Shown one piece after another: positions 25,822-34,814 of a stretch of DNA of 64,000 bases (position 1 is its first letter; every line of letters begins with the position of its first letter). The stretch is from Gammaproteobacteria bacterium (lineage in GTDB: Bacteria; Pseudomonadota; Gammaproteobacteria; Chromatiales; Chromatiaceae): NCBI GenBank assembly GCA_020445255.1, contig JAGRGY010000026.1, positions 30,219-94,218 on the forward strand, given 5' to 3'. A model generated the notes under the pieces. The model did not search any database. It was not told where the DNA came from and saw only the letters and a program-made list of their open reading frames with translations. The translations under genes and the position numbers were made by a program.

Positions 25822-27556
25822 CAGCGGCGCCGACGCACAGGCTGCCGTGGCACAGGCGCCCCACCGCAAGATCCGGATAGGCGATTTGCTGGTCAGCAAT
25901 GGCGTCATCAGCGAGGCACAGCTGATGGCGGCCCTCGCGGAGCAGAAGAAGACCGGCCAGAAACTCGGCAACACACTCATCGAAAGCGGCGTCATCGACG
26001 AGGACCGGCTGCTCGCCTTCCTGTCACAGCAGCTGCAGATCCCGCTGATTGACCTGGTCCGCCATCCGGTGGATCCACAGACGGTGCGTCAGCTGCCGGA
26101 GACGGTCGCGCGACGCTATCGCATCGTCGTGCTGGAGATGCGCGAGCACGACGTGCTGCTTGGCATGGCGGATCCGACCGACCTGTTCGCGTACGACGAG
26201 GCGAGCCGGCTGCTCAAGCGCCGCGTGCGTCAGGCGGTCGTGCGCGAAAGCGACCTGCTGCGGATGCTGGGCCGCTACTATCAGGACACCGAAGACCTGC
26301 AAAACCTCGCCGGCGAGCTGCACCAGGAGTTGACCGACCGCGACGTCGACCTGCAGCAGATGTTGTCGACGATCGCCGCCGAAGACGCACCGGTCGTGCG
26401 CCTGTTGCAGAAGCTGTTCGAGGAGGCGATCAACAACAAGGCTTCGGACATCCACATCGAGCCCGAGGAACACCTGCTGCGCATCCGGCAGCGCGTCGAT
26501 GGCATATTGCATGAACGCGTCATGAACGAGGTGCGTATCGTGTCGGCGCTGGTGCAGCGTCTGAAACTGCTCGCCAACCTCGACATCTCGGAGAAGCGCC
26601 TGCCACAGGACGGCCGTTTCCAGATCAAGGTGAAGAATCGCCAGGTCGACGTGCGACTGTCGACGATGCCGGTCGCCTACGGCGAGGCAGTGGTCATGCG
26701 CCTGCTCGACCAGACCGCCGGCATTCTCGATTTCGAGCAGCTGGGCCTGCCGCAGAGGCTGCGCACGCAACTGCGCGAAATCGTGCGCCGGCCACACGGC
26801 ATGTTGCTGGTAACCGGCCCGACCGGCAGCGGCAAGACGACCACACTGTACGCGGCGCTCAACGAACTCAACACCGCGCAACACAAGATCATCACGGTCG
26901 AGGACCCGGTCGAATACCGCATGCCGCGCGTCAACCAGGTGCAGGTCCACGAGCAGATCGGGTTGACGTTCGCGCGCGTGCTGCGTACGGCGCTGCGTCA
27001 GGACCCCGACGTGATCCTGGTCGGCGAGATGCGCGATCTGGAGACCGCACAGATCGGCCTGCGTGCGGCGATCACCGGGCACTTCGTGTTGTCGACGCTG
27101 CATACCAACAGTGCGGTCGGCACCATCAGCCGGCTGATCGACATGGGTGCCGCCGGATATGTCATTGCGACCGCGCTGCAGGCTGTGCTGGCGCAGCGGC
27201 TGGTGCGGCGTGTGTGCACGCACTGCGCCGCGCCGCACGCGCCGGATGAACACGAGCAGGCCTGGCTGGAGAAGCACTGCCCGGACCAGGCCGACACAGA
27301 CCGGTTCCGTGCCGGCGCGGGATGCGAACGCTGCAACCAGACAGGGTTCCAGGGGCGCATCGGTGTCTACGAGCTGTTGCAGATGCGCGGCGACCTGCTG
27401 GTCGCGCTGCGCAATCAGGATATCGACGCCTTTGCCGCTGCGGCGGCGACCGATCAGGAATTCGTTCCCATCACCTCGGCGGCGCTCGAGCTCGCGCTCG
27501 ATGGACGGACCAGCCTGAGCGAGGTGATCCGGGTCGGGGGCGACGGGGATCACTGA
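25814..27556 (+). CDS. mshE: MSHA pilus extension ATPase MshE with c-di-GMP-binding MshEN domain
   Basis: 580 residues. GTG at 25814 has GGAG seven bases upstream. The N-terminus carries two 24-residue MshEN motifs, RIGDLLVSNGVI...ALAEQ (21-44) and KLGNTLIESGVI...LSQQ (50-73), separated by five residues. This is the pair known to bind c-di-GMP in Vibrio MshE. The GspE-type motor has Walker A GPTGSGKTTTL, Asp box, Walker B DPDVILVGEMRDLETA, and the zinc tetracysteine CTHC...CERC. It powers pilin polymerisation at the inner membrane. It couples through overlaps to mshN and precedes mshG. Confidence 0.94.
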   Translation: MGDSGADAQAAVAQAPHRKIRIGDLLVSNGVISEAQLMAALAEQKKTGQKLGNTLIESGVIDEDRLLAFLSQQLQIPLIDLVRHPVDPQTVRQLPETVARRYRIVVLEMREHDVLLGMADPTDLFAYDEASRLLKRRVRQAVVRESDLLRMLGRYYQDTEDLQNLAGELHQELTDRDVDLQQMLSTIAAEDAPVVRLLQKLFEEAINNKASDIHIEPEEHLLRIRQRVDGILHERVMNEVRIVSALVQRLKLLANLDISEKRLPQDGRFQIKVKNRQVDVRLSTMPVAYGEAVVMRLLDQTAGILDFEQLGLPQRLRTQLREIVRRPHGMLLVTGPTGSGKTTTLYAALNELNTAQHKIITVEDPVEYRMPRVNQVQVHEQIGLTFARVLRTALRQDPDVILVGEMRDLETAQIGLRAAITGHFVLSTLHTNSAVGTISRLIDMGAAGYVIATALQAVLAQRLVRRVCTHCAAPHAPDEHEQAWLEKHCPDQADTDRFRAGAGCERCNQTGFQGRIGVYELLQMRGDLLVALRNQDIDAFAAAAATDQEFVPITSAALELALDGRTSLSEVIRVGGDGDH

Positions 27557-27573
27557 AGCGGATCTGCGCACCG

Positions 27574-28797
27574 ATGCCAAACTTCGCCTACACCGCACGT
27601 GATGCCCGTGGCGCGCCGATCAACGGCGAGCTCGAGGCGCCTTCCGAGCGCCAGGTCGCCGAACAACTTCTGCGCACCGGCGTCACACCGATTCGGATTT
27701 CACCGAAGCGTGCCGCCACGGTGGCGGCCGTGTCGATGCCGATGCTGGGCAGGGGGCGCGTCCGTCTTGACGAGATCGTGATGCTCGCGCGTCAGTTGCG
27801 CACGCTGAGCAAGGCAGGCGTGCCGATACTGCGCGGTCTGCATGGCCTCGCGGAGACGACCAGCAACCCGCTGCTCGCGGAGGTGCTTCGCGACGTGCAT
27901 CGGCAGCTGCAGGGAGGGCGCGAGCTGAACGCCGCATTGGCGCGCCACCCGAAGGTGTTCTCGCCGCTGTTCATCGCACTGGTGCAGGTTGGCGAGAACA
28001 CCGGGCGGCTCGACGAGGCTTTCGGCCACCTCGCCGATTACCTGGAACAGGAGAAGCAGACCCGGGAGCGCATCGCGGCGGCGATCCGTTACCCACTCGT
28101 GGTGCTGTTCGCGATCGGCGTCGCGCTGGCCATTATCAACATCTGGGTCATTCCGACCTTTGCCAGTGCGTTTGCGCGCTACAACACCGAGCTGCCGTTG
28201 ATGACCCGGCTGTTGATCGGTTCGTCGGAATTCTTCGTCGACTACTGGCCGGCATTGACGCTGGGTGCAGTCGCCGCAGGCGTCGCGTTCCGACGCTGGG
28301 TGGCCACGGAACGCGGCGCGCTGAGCTGGTCAGCCTTCCTGTTGCGTGCGCCGCTGACGGGCGCAATCGTGCGCAAGGCCGTGCTCGGTCGGTTCGCCCG
28401 GTCGATGGCGTTGACAATGCGTTCTGGCGTGCCGCTGATCCATGCGCTGACGGTCGTCTCCGGCGTCGTCGACAATGCCTTCGTGGGCGCGAAGGTCAAG
28501 GCGATGCGCCAGGACATCGAGAAGGGTGATACGGTATCGCGCACCGCGGCGGCAACCGGCCTGTTCACGCCGCTGGTGCTGCAGATGCTGGCGGTCGGCG
28601 AAGAGACCGGTGCGCTCGACCAACTGCTGGACGAGACGGCGACGCACTATCAGGCCGAGGTCGACTTCGAACTCAAGCGCCTCGGCGACGCGATCGAGCC
28701 GCTGATGATCATCGTCATCGGCGTGCTGGTCGCGGTCCTGGCGCTTGGCGTGTTTCTGCCGCTTTGGGATCTCTCCTCGGCAGCGCACGGCAGCTGA
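27574..28797 (+). CDS. mshG: MSHA biogenesis platform protein MshG (GspF/PilC-like)
   Basis: 407 residues starting MPNFAYTARDARGAPINGEL. Two T2SSF domains (about 70-195 and 275-395) have the repeated motif FxRxLxTLxxAGVPI: MLARQLRTLSKAGVPILRGL and FARSMALTMRSGVPLIHALT, each followed by membrane segments. It is the inner-membrane platform that MshE turns. The operon stops here: the next gene is convergent, so mshF and the pilin genes (mshB, A, C, D, O, P, Q) seen next in Vibrio and Shewanella are absent from this place. Confidence 0.92.
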   Translation: MPNFAYTARDARGAPINGELEAPSERQVAEQLLRTGVTPIRISPKRAATVAAVSMPMLGRGRVRLDEIVMLARQLRTLSKAGVPILRGLHGLAETTSNPLLAEVLRDVHRQLQGGRELNAALARHPKVFSPLFIALVQVGENTGRLDEAFGHLADYLEQEKQTRERIAAAIRYPLVVLFAIGVALAIINIWVIPTFASAFARYNTELPLMTRLLIGSSEFFVDYWPALTLGAVAAGVAFRRWVATERGALSWSAFLLRAPLTGAIVRKAVLGRFARSMALTMRSGVPLIHALTVVSGVVDNAFVGAKVKAMRQDIEKGDTVSRTAAATGLFTPLVLQMLAVGEETGALDQLLDETATHYQAEVDFELKRLGDAIEPLMIIVIGVLVAVLALGVFLPLWDLSSAAHGS

Positions 28798-28808
28798 AGC
28801 AGAACACT

Positions 28809-28841
28809 GCGGGCGGCGGGGCATGCTCATTCGCCGTCCGC
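28809..28841. terminator. Hairpin at the end of the msh operon
   Basis: GCGGGCGGCG (28809-28818) pairs with CGCCGTCCGC (28832-28841), 10 bp with one G-T pair and a 13-base loop. It lies between the convergent ends of mshG and the YheT gene and overlaps the latter's last codons. No T run follows. Confidence 0.35.
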
Positions 28842-29786
28842 GATCCAGGCGGCAATGCGCCGCTCCGCGTAGTAGGTGGCGATGCCGGGCCACGCGCCCC
28901 CGATAAAACCGACGTGTCCGCCGGCAGTCGGGAGTTCGAGCATGACGCAGTCGGGAAGTTCGTCGGCGCCGGGTGGTGAATCCGGGAACATGAACGGGTC
29001 GTCGAGCGCGTGCAGTATGAGCGTCGGCACGCGAATGGCCGGGACGAACTGGCGGCTGCTGCAGCGCGTGTAGTAGTCGTCGACGCCGTCGAAGCCGTGC
29101 AGCGCCGCCGTCACCCGATCGTCGAACAGGCGAAAGGTGTCGAGTTCGTCGACGTCGATCGACAGCGGCGACGGCATGCGCGCGAACTTGTGCCGGTAGG
29201 CGCGCTGCAGACTGCCCACCAGGTGGCGTTGGTAAAGACGCGACCCGCCGTGTTCGAGGCGTTTCGCCGCGTCTCCGAGGCGGAACGGGACCGAGATCGC
29301 CGCGGCGCGCGTCAGGGCCGAAGCCGCGCCCTGTTCGCCGAGCCACTTCAGCAGCACGTTGCCACCGAGTGACACGCCGATGGCCGCGAACACCGCACGA
29401 CCGTAGCGTTGTTGGATGTGCTCGATCACCGCCTGCGGGTCGTCTGTTTTGCCGCTGTGGTAGCTGATCGGCAGCCGGTTGGTTTCGCGGCCGCAACCGC
29501 GGAAATGCATCAGGCATACGCGCAGACCGCGCCGGTTCAGCGCGCGCATGATGCCGGTCGCATAGTGCGAACGGATGCTGCCCTGCAGGCCGTGCATGAA
29601 CAGCACGATGTCGCCCCCGCGCGGCCCGGACCAGGCGAGGTCGAGGAAGTCGCCGTCCGGCAGTTCCAACCTCTCCCATTCGATGTCGATGCGCGGCCGG
29701 TGGCGGAACAACGCCGGCCACAAGGTCTGGGCGTGGTGGCCGCGCAACCACCAGGCCGGACGGAACGGGCTGTCGACGATCGGCAT
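28827..29786 (-). CDS. YheT-family alpha/beta hydrolase
   Basis: 319 residues. FRPAWWLRGHHAQTLWPALF near the start is the YheT signature. Catalytic features of the alpha/beta fold are seen: oxyanion-region LFMHGLQGS, nucleophile elbow GVSLGGN, acid in ILHALDDPFM and base His in GGHVGFI. MHFRGCGRETN is also typical. The physiological substrate is unknown. Its ATG overlaps the stop of the ABC transporter upstream (TAATG), so the two are co-translated. Confidence 0.9.
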   Translation of the reverse strand: MPIVDSPFRPAWWLRGHHAQTLWPALFRHRPRIDIEWERLELPDGDFLDLAWSGPRGGDIVLFMHGLQGSIRSHYATGIMRALNRRGLRVCLMHFRGCGRETNRLPISYHSGKTDDPQAVIEHIQQRYGRAVFAAIGVSLGGNVLLKWLGEQGAASALTRAAAISVPFRLGDAAKRLEHGGSRLYQRHLVGSLQRAYRHKFARMPSPLSIDVDELDTFRLFDDRVTAALHGFDGVDDYYTRCSSRQFVPAIRVPTLILHALDDPFMFPDSPPGADELPDCVMLELPTAGGHVGFIGGAWPGIATYYAERRIAAWIADGE

Positions 29787-31597
29787 TATTCGGCGTGGCG
29801 GTACAGGCTGGCGTACAGGCCGTCGTTGCGGATCAGGTCGTCGTGATGACCGTCCTCGACGACCCGTCCGCCGTCGAACACAAGCGCCCGATCCGCCTGG
29901 CGTACGGCACTGAGCCGGTGCGCGACGATCAGCGTGGTGCGCCCGGTGAGAAAACGCTGCAACGCAGCATGCAGTTTCTGCTCGGTGGTCGTGTCGAGTG
30001 CCGACGTGGCCTCGTCGAGAATGACCACCTTCGGATCACTCAGGATCATGCGCGCGACCGCGAGGCGCTGGCGCTGGCCACCGGACAGACGGATGCCGTC
30101 ACGCCCGACCCGGGTCTGCAGTTGGTCGGGCAGTTCGCGCACGACGTCGGTTAGCTGCGCGACGTCGAGCGCCTGCCATAGCCCGGGATCGTCCACCGGT
30201 CGGCCGAGCGTCAGGTTGTTGCGCACCGTGTCGTTGAACAGCACCGGGTGCTGCAGCACGGTGGCGACGTTGTCGCGGACCACATCGAGACCGATCTGAT
30301 CGACCGGGACACCATCGAACGAGACCTGCCCACTCTCCGGCAGGTACAGGCCCAGCAGGACCTGCACCAGCGTGGTCTTGCCGCCGCCGCTGGCGCCGAC
30401 CAGTGCCACCTTCTCACCGGCGCGGATCTCCAGATTCACGTCGTCGAGCACGCGCGGACCGCTGCCATACCGGAAACTCACGTGTTCGATGCGGATCGCG
30501 ACCGTGGGCTTGCCGGCGAACGGGTCGTGCAGGTTCGGGTAGCGGGGTTCGAGCCCGACGTCCATCAGCCGGTTGATCCGGTCCAGCGCCGCCTTGGCGG
30601 CGAGATACGCGTACTGGATCGCGAGGATCTCCTGTACCGGCGACATCATGAACCACAGGTAGGCGTATACCGCGAGCATCTGGCCGATGCTGAGATCGGA
30701 ATACAGCACCATGAACATCGACAGTGCACGGAAGATGTCGAAACCGAACAGGAACACCATGAACGACAGACGGTTGGCGGCGTCGCTGCGCCAGGTGAAA
30801 CTGGCCGAGTGATCGCGGATATTGCCGGCCGCGTCGATCACGCGCTGGACGTAGTGGCGCTCCCGATTGCTGGCGCGGATCTGCTGGATCGCGTCGAGCG
30901 TCTCGGCCAGTGATTCCTGGAACACCTGGTAGGCGCTGTTCTCGCGCGCCTTCAGACGCTTGACGCGACGTCCGAAGATCGTGGTCAGATAGATCACGAA
31001 CGGGTTCAGCAGCAGGATGAACAGCGCGAGTTGCCAGTGCATCCACAGCAGTACGATCGCGGTGCCGATCACGCTCAGGGCGGCGACGATGAACTTGCTG
31101 GTCGATTGGCTGACGAACTGGTCGATGGCGTCGAGATCGGTCACCAGGTGCGAGGCCACGGTGCTGCTGCCCAGGGTCTCGTACTCCGACATGGAGAAGC
31201 GTTCGAGGCGCTGCAGCAGCGTGCGCCGGATCTTGAAGATCACGTCTTTCGAGATCAGCGTGAATTCGCGCGTCTGCCAGACGTTGAAGATCAGCGTCAG
31301 CACGCGCAGCAGCAGGGTCAGCGCGAGGATCGCCGCGATGTAGAGGACCGGTCCGTGCCAGCTCTGCGGAAACAAAGCGTTCATCCACGCCACGGCCGTC
31401 CCGGGCTTTTGCAACAGCACCTCGTCGACCAGCAGCGGGATCAACAGCGGCACCGGCACCGCGACCAGCGCACCGAGGATGGCGATCAGGTTGGCCGCGA
31501 CCAGTTCACGTCGGTGACTGGCGACCATTTGGACCAGCTCGCCCCACGTGTAGACTTCGGATCGGAGAGGTACGGCGGCATCGGTGGAACGCGACAT
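29786..31597 (-). CDS. ABC exporter, fused permease and ATPase
   Basis: 603 residues. The N-terminal membrane domain (about 30-320) has six segments (NLIAILGALVAVPVPLLIPL, VLYIAAILALTLLLRVLTLI and others). The nucleotide-binding domain has Walker A GASGGGKTT, signature LSGGQRQRLAVARM, Walker B VVILDEATSALD and H-loop IVAHRLS. A type IV (MsbA/HlyB-like) exporter working as a dimer. No C39 peptidase domain at the N-terminus, so it is not a bacteriocin-processing type. The substrate cannot be read from sequence. Operon with the YheT gene. Confidence 0.9.
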   Translation of the reverse strand: MSRSTDAAVPLRSEVYTWGELVQMVASHRRELVAANLIAILGALVAVPVPLLIPLLVDEVLLQKPGTAVAWMNALFPQSWHGPVLYIAAILALTLLLRVLTLIFNVWQTREFTLISKDVIFKIRRTLLQRLERFSMSEYETLGSSTVASHLVTDLDAIDQFVSQSTSKFIVAALSVIGTAIVLLWMHWQLALFILLLNPFVIYLTTIFGRRVKRLKARENSAYQVFQESLAETLDAIQQIRASNRERHYVQRVIDAAGNIRDHSASFTWRSDAANRLSFMVFLFGFDIFRALSMFMVLYSDLSIGQMLAVYAYLWFMMSPVQEILAIQYAYLAAKAALDRINRLMDVGLEPRYPNLHDPFAGKPTVAIRIEHVSFRYGSGPRVLDDVNLEIRAGEKVALVGASGGGKTTLVQVLLGLYLPESGQVSFDGVPVDQIGLDVVRDNVATVLQHPVLFNDTVRNNLTLGRPVDDPGLWQALDVAQLTDVVRELPDQLQTRVGRDGIRLSGGQRQRLAVARMILSDPKVVILDEATSALDTTTEQKLHAALQRFLTGRTTLIVAHRLSAVRQADRALVFDGGRVVEDGHHDDLIRNDGLYASLYRHAE

Positions 31598-31643
31598 GCC
31601 GCCAGTCTATCAAAGCGGCCGGGGCGGCCGTCGGAGGGAAAAC

Positions 31644-32507
31644 ATGCGCTGGGTGTACGGGGTCTTCTGGGTGGTGGCGATCGCGCTGGGTAGTTCGGCG
31701 GTGGGTGCCGGGTCCCAGGGCGCGCCGGATTACGTGCTTGACGGGCGTCTGATCCAGGGCGGGCTGGTCGTCGGACGCACCGCGCCGGGCAGCAGAGTGA
31801 CCCAGGACGGTCAGCGCGTGCGGGTCAGCGCAGACGGCGATTTCCTGCTCGGTTTCACGCGTGACGCGCCGGCGACCTCGGATCTGAGCGTCGAACTGCC
31901 CGGTGGACGGGTGGTCAGCGAGACATTGCAGGTCGCCGCGCGCGAATACGACATCCAGCGCATCGACGGGCTGCCGGAGAGCAAGGTGTCGCCGTACAAG
32001 CCAGAGGACCTGGCGCGCATCCGCAAGGACAGTGCAGACGCCAACAAGGCGCGCGCGCGCGACGACGACCGGCAGGACTTCCTCGGTGGATTCGCGTGGC
32101 CGGTGACGGGGCCGATCTCCGGTGTCTACGGCAGTCAGCGCGTGCTGAACGGCAAGCCACGGCGGCCACACTTTGGCGTCGACATCGCGGCACCGGTCGG
32201 CACGCCGGTCAGGGCGCCGGCCGCCGGCGTGGTGACACTCGCGGTGCCTGACATGTTCTTCTCCGGCGGCACGCTGATCATCGATCACGGCCATAAGCTG
32301 TCGTCGAGCTTTCTGCACATGAGCAGGCTGCTGGTGACGGTGGGCGACCGTGTGCGCCAGGGCGACGTGATCGGCGAGGTAGGCGCGACGGGCAGAGTGA
32401 CCGGGGCCCATCTCGACTGGCGCATGAACCTGCGCGACCGGCGGATCGATCCGCAACTGCTGGTGCCGCCGATGTCCGAGACGACGGCGGCGTCCACCGA
32501 AAGGTGA
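31644..32507 (+). CDS. Secreted M23-family peptidase
   Basis: 287 residues. The ATG has GGAGGG six bases upstream, and a signal peptide (about 1-24) follows. The N-terminal third is beta-rich (LIQGGLVVGRTAPGSRVTQD). The C-terminal LytM/M23 domain has GxxxGxR-like PISGVYGSQRVLNG, first zinc motif HFGVDIAAPVGTPV (HxxxD), and LHMSRL. The final motif is HLDW where HxH is usual, so one ligand is Asp; this variant is common among proteobacterial homologues as I recall. It probably acts on peptidoglycan cross-links. Divergent from the ABC exporter. Confidence 0.87.
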   Translation: MRWVYGVFWVVAIALGSSAVGAGSQGAPDYVLDGRLIQGGLVVGRTAPGSRVTQDGQRVRVSADGDFLLGFTRDAPATSDLSVELPGGRVVSETLQVAAREYDIQRIDGLPESKVSPYKPEDLARIRKDSADANKARARDDDRQDFLGGFAWPVTGPISGVYGSQRVLNGKPRRPHFGVDIAAPVGTPVRAPAAGVVTLAVPDMFFSGGTLIIDHGHKLSSSFLHMSRLLVTVGDRVRQGDVIGEVGATGRVTGAHLDWRMNLRDRRIDPQLLVPPMSETTAASTER

Positions 32508-32574
32508 TGCGCGGCGGCCATAAGATCCTGTTATATTCGATCAAATCGATTAGGCAATAGAGAGCCCCACACTC

Positions 32575-33882
32575 ATGAAACGGATTGCCCAGGTGATCGC
32601 CCTGCTCGCGCTGTTTCCGACCGGCGGCGCGATGGCCGCCGACCTGACCACGGTCTACGGGCTGGCGGGCGAGAACGACCCGGCGCTGCGCGCGGCGCGC
32701 GCCACGCGTGATGCCACGTACGAAGCCGAGCCGCTCGCGCGTTCGCGGCTGCTGCCCAGCGTTGCCGTGAGTGGCGAGGCGAACTACACCAACCAGGACG
32801 TCGACAGCCGGGTTTCCGGCTCCTACAACGACAGCTTCACCTCGGCGAACGGGGCGATCCAGGCCACGCAGCCCCTGTACCGCAAAGACCGCAGCGTGCA
32901 GCTCGAACAGGCAAGGGACCAGGTCGCGCAGGCGGACATCGACTATGAGTCAGCAACCCAGGACCTCGTCGTGCGGGTGGCGCAGGCGTATTTCGGCGTT
33001 CTGTCGGCCCAGGACACGCTCGAGTTCGCCGAGTCCGAAAAGAAGGCGATCGCGCGTCAGCTCGACCAGGCCAAGCAGCGCTTCGAGGTCGGCCTGATCG
33101 CGATCACCGGCGTACACGAGGCGCAGGCCCGGTACGACCAGTCGCGGGCCGACGAGATCCTCGCCCGCACCAATGTCGACAATGCCATAGAGACGCTGAA
33201 CGAAATCACGCTGCAGGCGGTGCAGCCGTTGTCGCGTCTAAAGGAAAAGATCCCGCTCGATCCGCCTCAACCGGCCGGCCTCGAGGATTGGACGAAGCTG
33301 GCGCTCGACAACAACCCGGGCATTCAGTCGGCGCGCTACGACGCCGAGATCGCGCGCAAGGAGATCGAGGTCGCCGAGGCGGGCGATTCGCCGGCACTGG
33401 ACCTGGTCGGATCCTATGGCATCAATCGGACCAATGCCGATTTCGGCAGCGATTCGAACAGCGCCCTGGTCGGCCTGCAGATCAGTCTGCCGTTGTACAC
33501 CGGTGGCGGTGTGCAGGCGAGTGCGCGCCAGGCGCGCTACCGCTACGAGGCCGCGCAGGAGGTGCTCGAGCAGCGCCGCCGTGCCGTTCAGACCCAGGTC
33601 GGCAACGCCTACCGTGGGGTCGTGTCGAGCGTCAGCCGCGTCGCGGCGCTGGACGCCGCGCGCGTCTCGGCGCAGAGCGCGCTCGAGGCCACCGAGGCCG
33701 GCTTCGAGGTCGGTACGCGCACGCTGGTCGACGTGCTCAACGGTCAGCGCGACCTGTTCCGCGCGCGCCGTGATTATGCCCAGTCGCGCTACGACTACAT
33801 CCTGAACACGCTGACGCTGCTGCAGGCCGCCGGTACGCTCGGTGAGGATGACGTCACTCGGGTCAACAGCTGGCTCAAGTAA
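32575..33882 (+). CDS. TolC-family outer membrane channel protein
   Basis: 435 residues with signal peptide (RIAQVIALLALFPTGGAMA). Two OEP repeats are visible: LTTVYGLAGENDPALRAARA at the start of the first, LALDNNPGIQSARYDAEIAR at the second, with the typical NVDNAIETLNEITL and ending TLVDVLNGQRDLFRARRDYA. It forms the trimeric exit duct of type I secretion or RND efflux. A TATATT element at 32532-32537 may be its -10. Candidate partners in the window are the ABC exporter (29.8 kb) and the RND pump (57 kb), neither in its operon. Confidence 0.92.
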   Translation: MKRIAQVIALLALFPTGGAMAADLTTVYGLAGENDPALRAARATRDATYEAEPLARSRLLPSVAVSGEANYTNQDVDSRVSGSYNDSFTSANGAIQATQPLYRKDRSVQLEQARDQVAQADIDYESATQDLVVRVAQAYFGVLSAQDTLEFAESEKKAIARQLDQAKQRFEVGLIAITGVHEAQARYDQSRADEILARTNVDNAIETLNEITLQAVQPLSRLKEKIPLDPPQPAGLEDWTKLALDNNPGIQSARYDAEIARKEIEVAEAGDSPALDLVGSYGINRTNADFGSDSNSALVGLQISLPLYTGGGVQASARQARYRYEAAQEVLEQRRRAVQTQVGNAYRGVVSSVSRVAALDAARVSAQSALEATEAGFEVGTRTLVDVLNGQRDLFRARRDYAQSRYDYILNTLTLLQAAGTLGEDDVTRVNSWLK

Positions 33883-33912
33883 CGCGCGTCGGCAGTCGAA
33901 GGCGTCGTCTGG

Positions 33913-33931
33913 CGGCCGCCGCAGGCGGCCG
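33913..33931. terminator. Hairpin between convergent TolC and GT2 genes
   Basis: CGGCCGCC (33913-33920), loop GCA, GGCGGCCG (33924-33931): perfect 8-bp GC-rich stem in the 50-base gap between convergent stops. Only TT follows on the plus side. Confidence 0.45.
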
Positions 33932-33932
33932 T

Positions 33933-34814
33933 TCAGTGGCGTTCGCGGCGCGCGAACATCAGGCTGGTGATCTGTTCCGATACGATGCCGATCAGGAACG
34001 TCAGCAGCGATGTCATGTACAGCAGCGCGCTCATGTTGGTGAAGCGGCCGCCGGTGGCGTAGGTGTAGCCGTACAGGCTCGTGGCCGAGAGGAACAGCAG
34101 CGCGCTGATCGGCAGGAACAGCTTCAGCGGCGAGTAGAGTGCGCCGATCTTGAAGATGATCACCATGAAGCGAGCACCCTCACGCCAGATCTTCAGGTGG
34201 CTGCGGCCCTCACGCTGGCGCACGTCGATCGGCTCGTAGGCGACCGTGTAACCGGAGCGGAAGAACGCCATCGTCGACGTGGTCGGGTACGAGAATCCGT
34301 TTGGCAGCAGGTGCAGGAATTCGCGAAAGCGGGCCGCATTGACCACCCGAAAGCCGCTCGTCAGGTCGGGGATCCGCTGACCTGTCATCCAGCTGGCCAG
34401 GCGGTTGAAGACGAAGTTGCCGATGCGTCGGAAGGTGCTGGCCTGATCCCTGCCACTGCGCGCACCCACCACCATGTCGAGGTCGGCCGAAAGAAATCTG
34501 CGCCACAGGCGCTGCAGGTCGCTCACCAGGTGCTGCCCGTCGGCATCCAGCATCGCGAGCACGCGGCCACGCGCGGCACGCGTGCCACGCTTGATCGCGG
34601 CGCCATTGCCCATACGGTACGGATTGCTGACGACCCGGCAGCCGTGCTCGGTGCAGATCGCCTTTGTGTCGTCGCTCGAACCGTCGTCGACGACGATAAT
34701 CTCGGCATCCGGAAACGCGGCCAACAGCTCGGGTACCAGCGACTTCAGGCTGGCTGCCTCGTTCAACGCGGGGAGGATGATGCTGAGTTCCGGTGTGGTG
34801 TCGTCAGTGTGCAT
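33933..34814 (-). CDS. GtrB/DPM1-like glycosyltransferase family 2
   Basis: 293 residues. The GT-A catalytic domain starts ELSIILPALNEA, with nucleotide-binding VVDDGSSDDT (43-45 is DDG) and the metal motif MLDADGQHL. Two C-terminal membrane spans (LFLPISALLFLSATSLYGYT, ALLYMTSLLTFLIGIVSEQI) place it among enzymes that load a sugar onto polyprenyl phosphate (GtrB, DPM1, ArnC relatives). Its start lies 11 bases inside the 3' end of the preceding GT-C-like gene, so the two are translationally coupled. The lipid-linked sugar would be the donor for that protein. Confidence 0.85.
   Translation of the reverse strand: MHTDDTTPELSIILPALNEAASLKSLVPELLAAFPDAEIIVVDDGSSDDTKAICTEHGCRVVSNPYRMGNGAAIKRGTRAARGRVLAMLDADGQHLVSDLQRLWRRFLSADLDMVVGARSGRDQASTFRRIGNFVFNRLASWMTGQRIPDLTSGFRVVNAARFREFLHLLPNGFSYPTTSTMAFFRSGYTVAYEPIDVRQREGRSHLKIWREGARFMVIIFKIGALYSPLKLFLPISALLFLSATSLYGYTYATGGRFTNMSALLYMTSLLTFLIGIVSEQITSLMFARRERH

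Noticed and set aside
26024..27598. A 524-codon frame antisense to mshE
   Set aside because: Shadow of mshE; no start signal and no motif.
29786..33882. A type I secretion system made of the ABC exporter and the TolC-family protein
   Set aside because: The genes are on opposite strands, no HlyD-type adaptor or RTX substrate lies between, and the exporter lacks type I-specific N-terminal domains.
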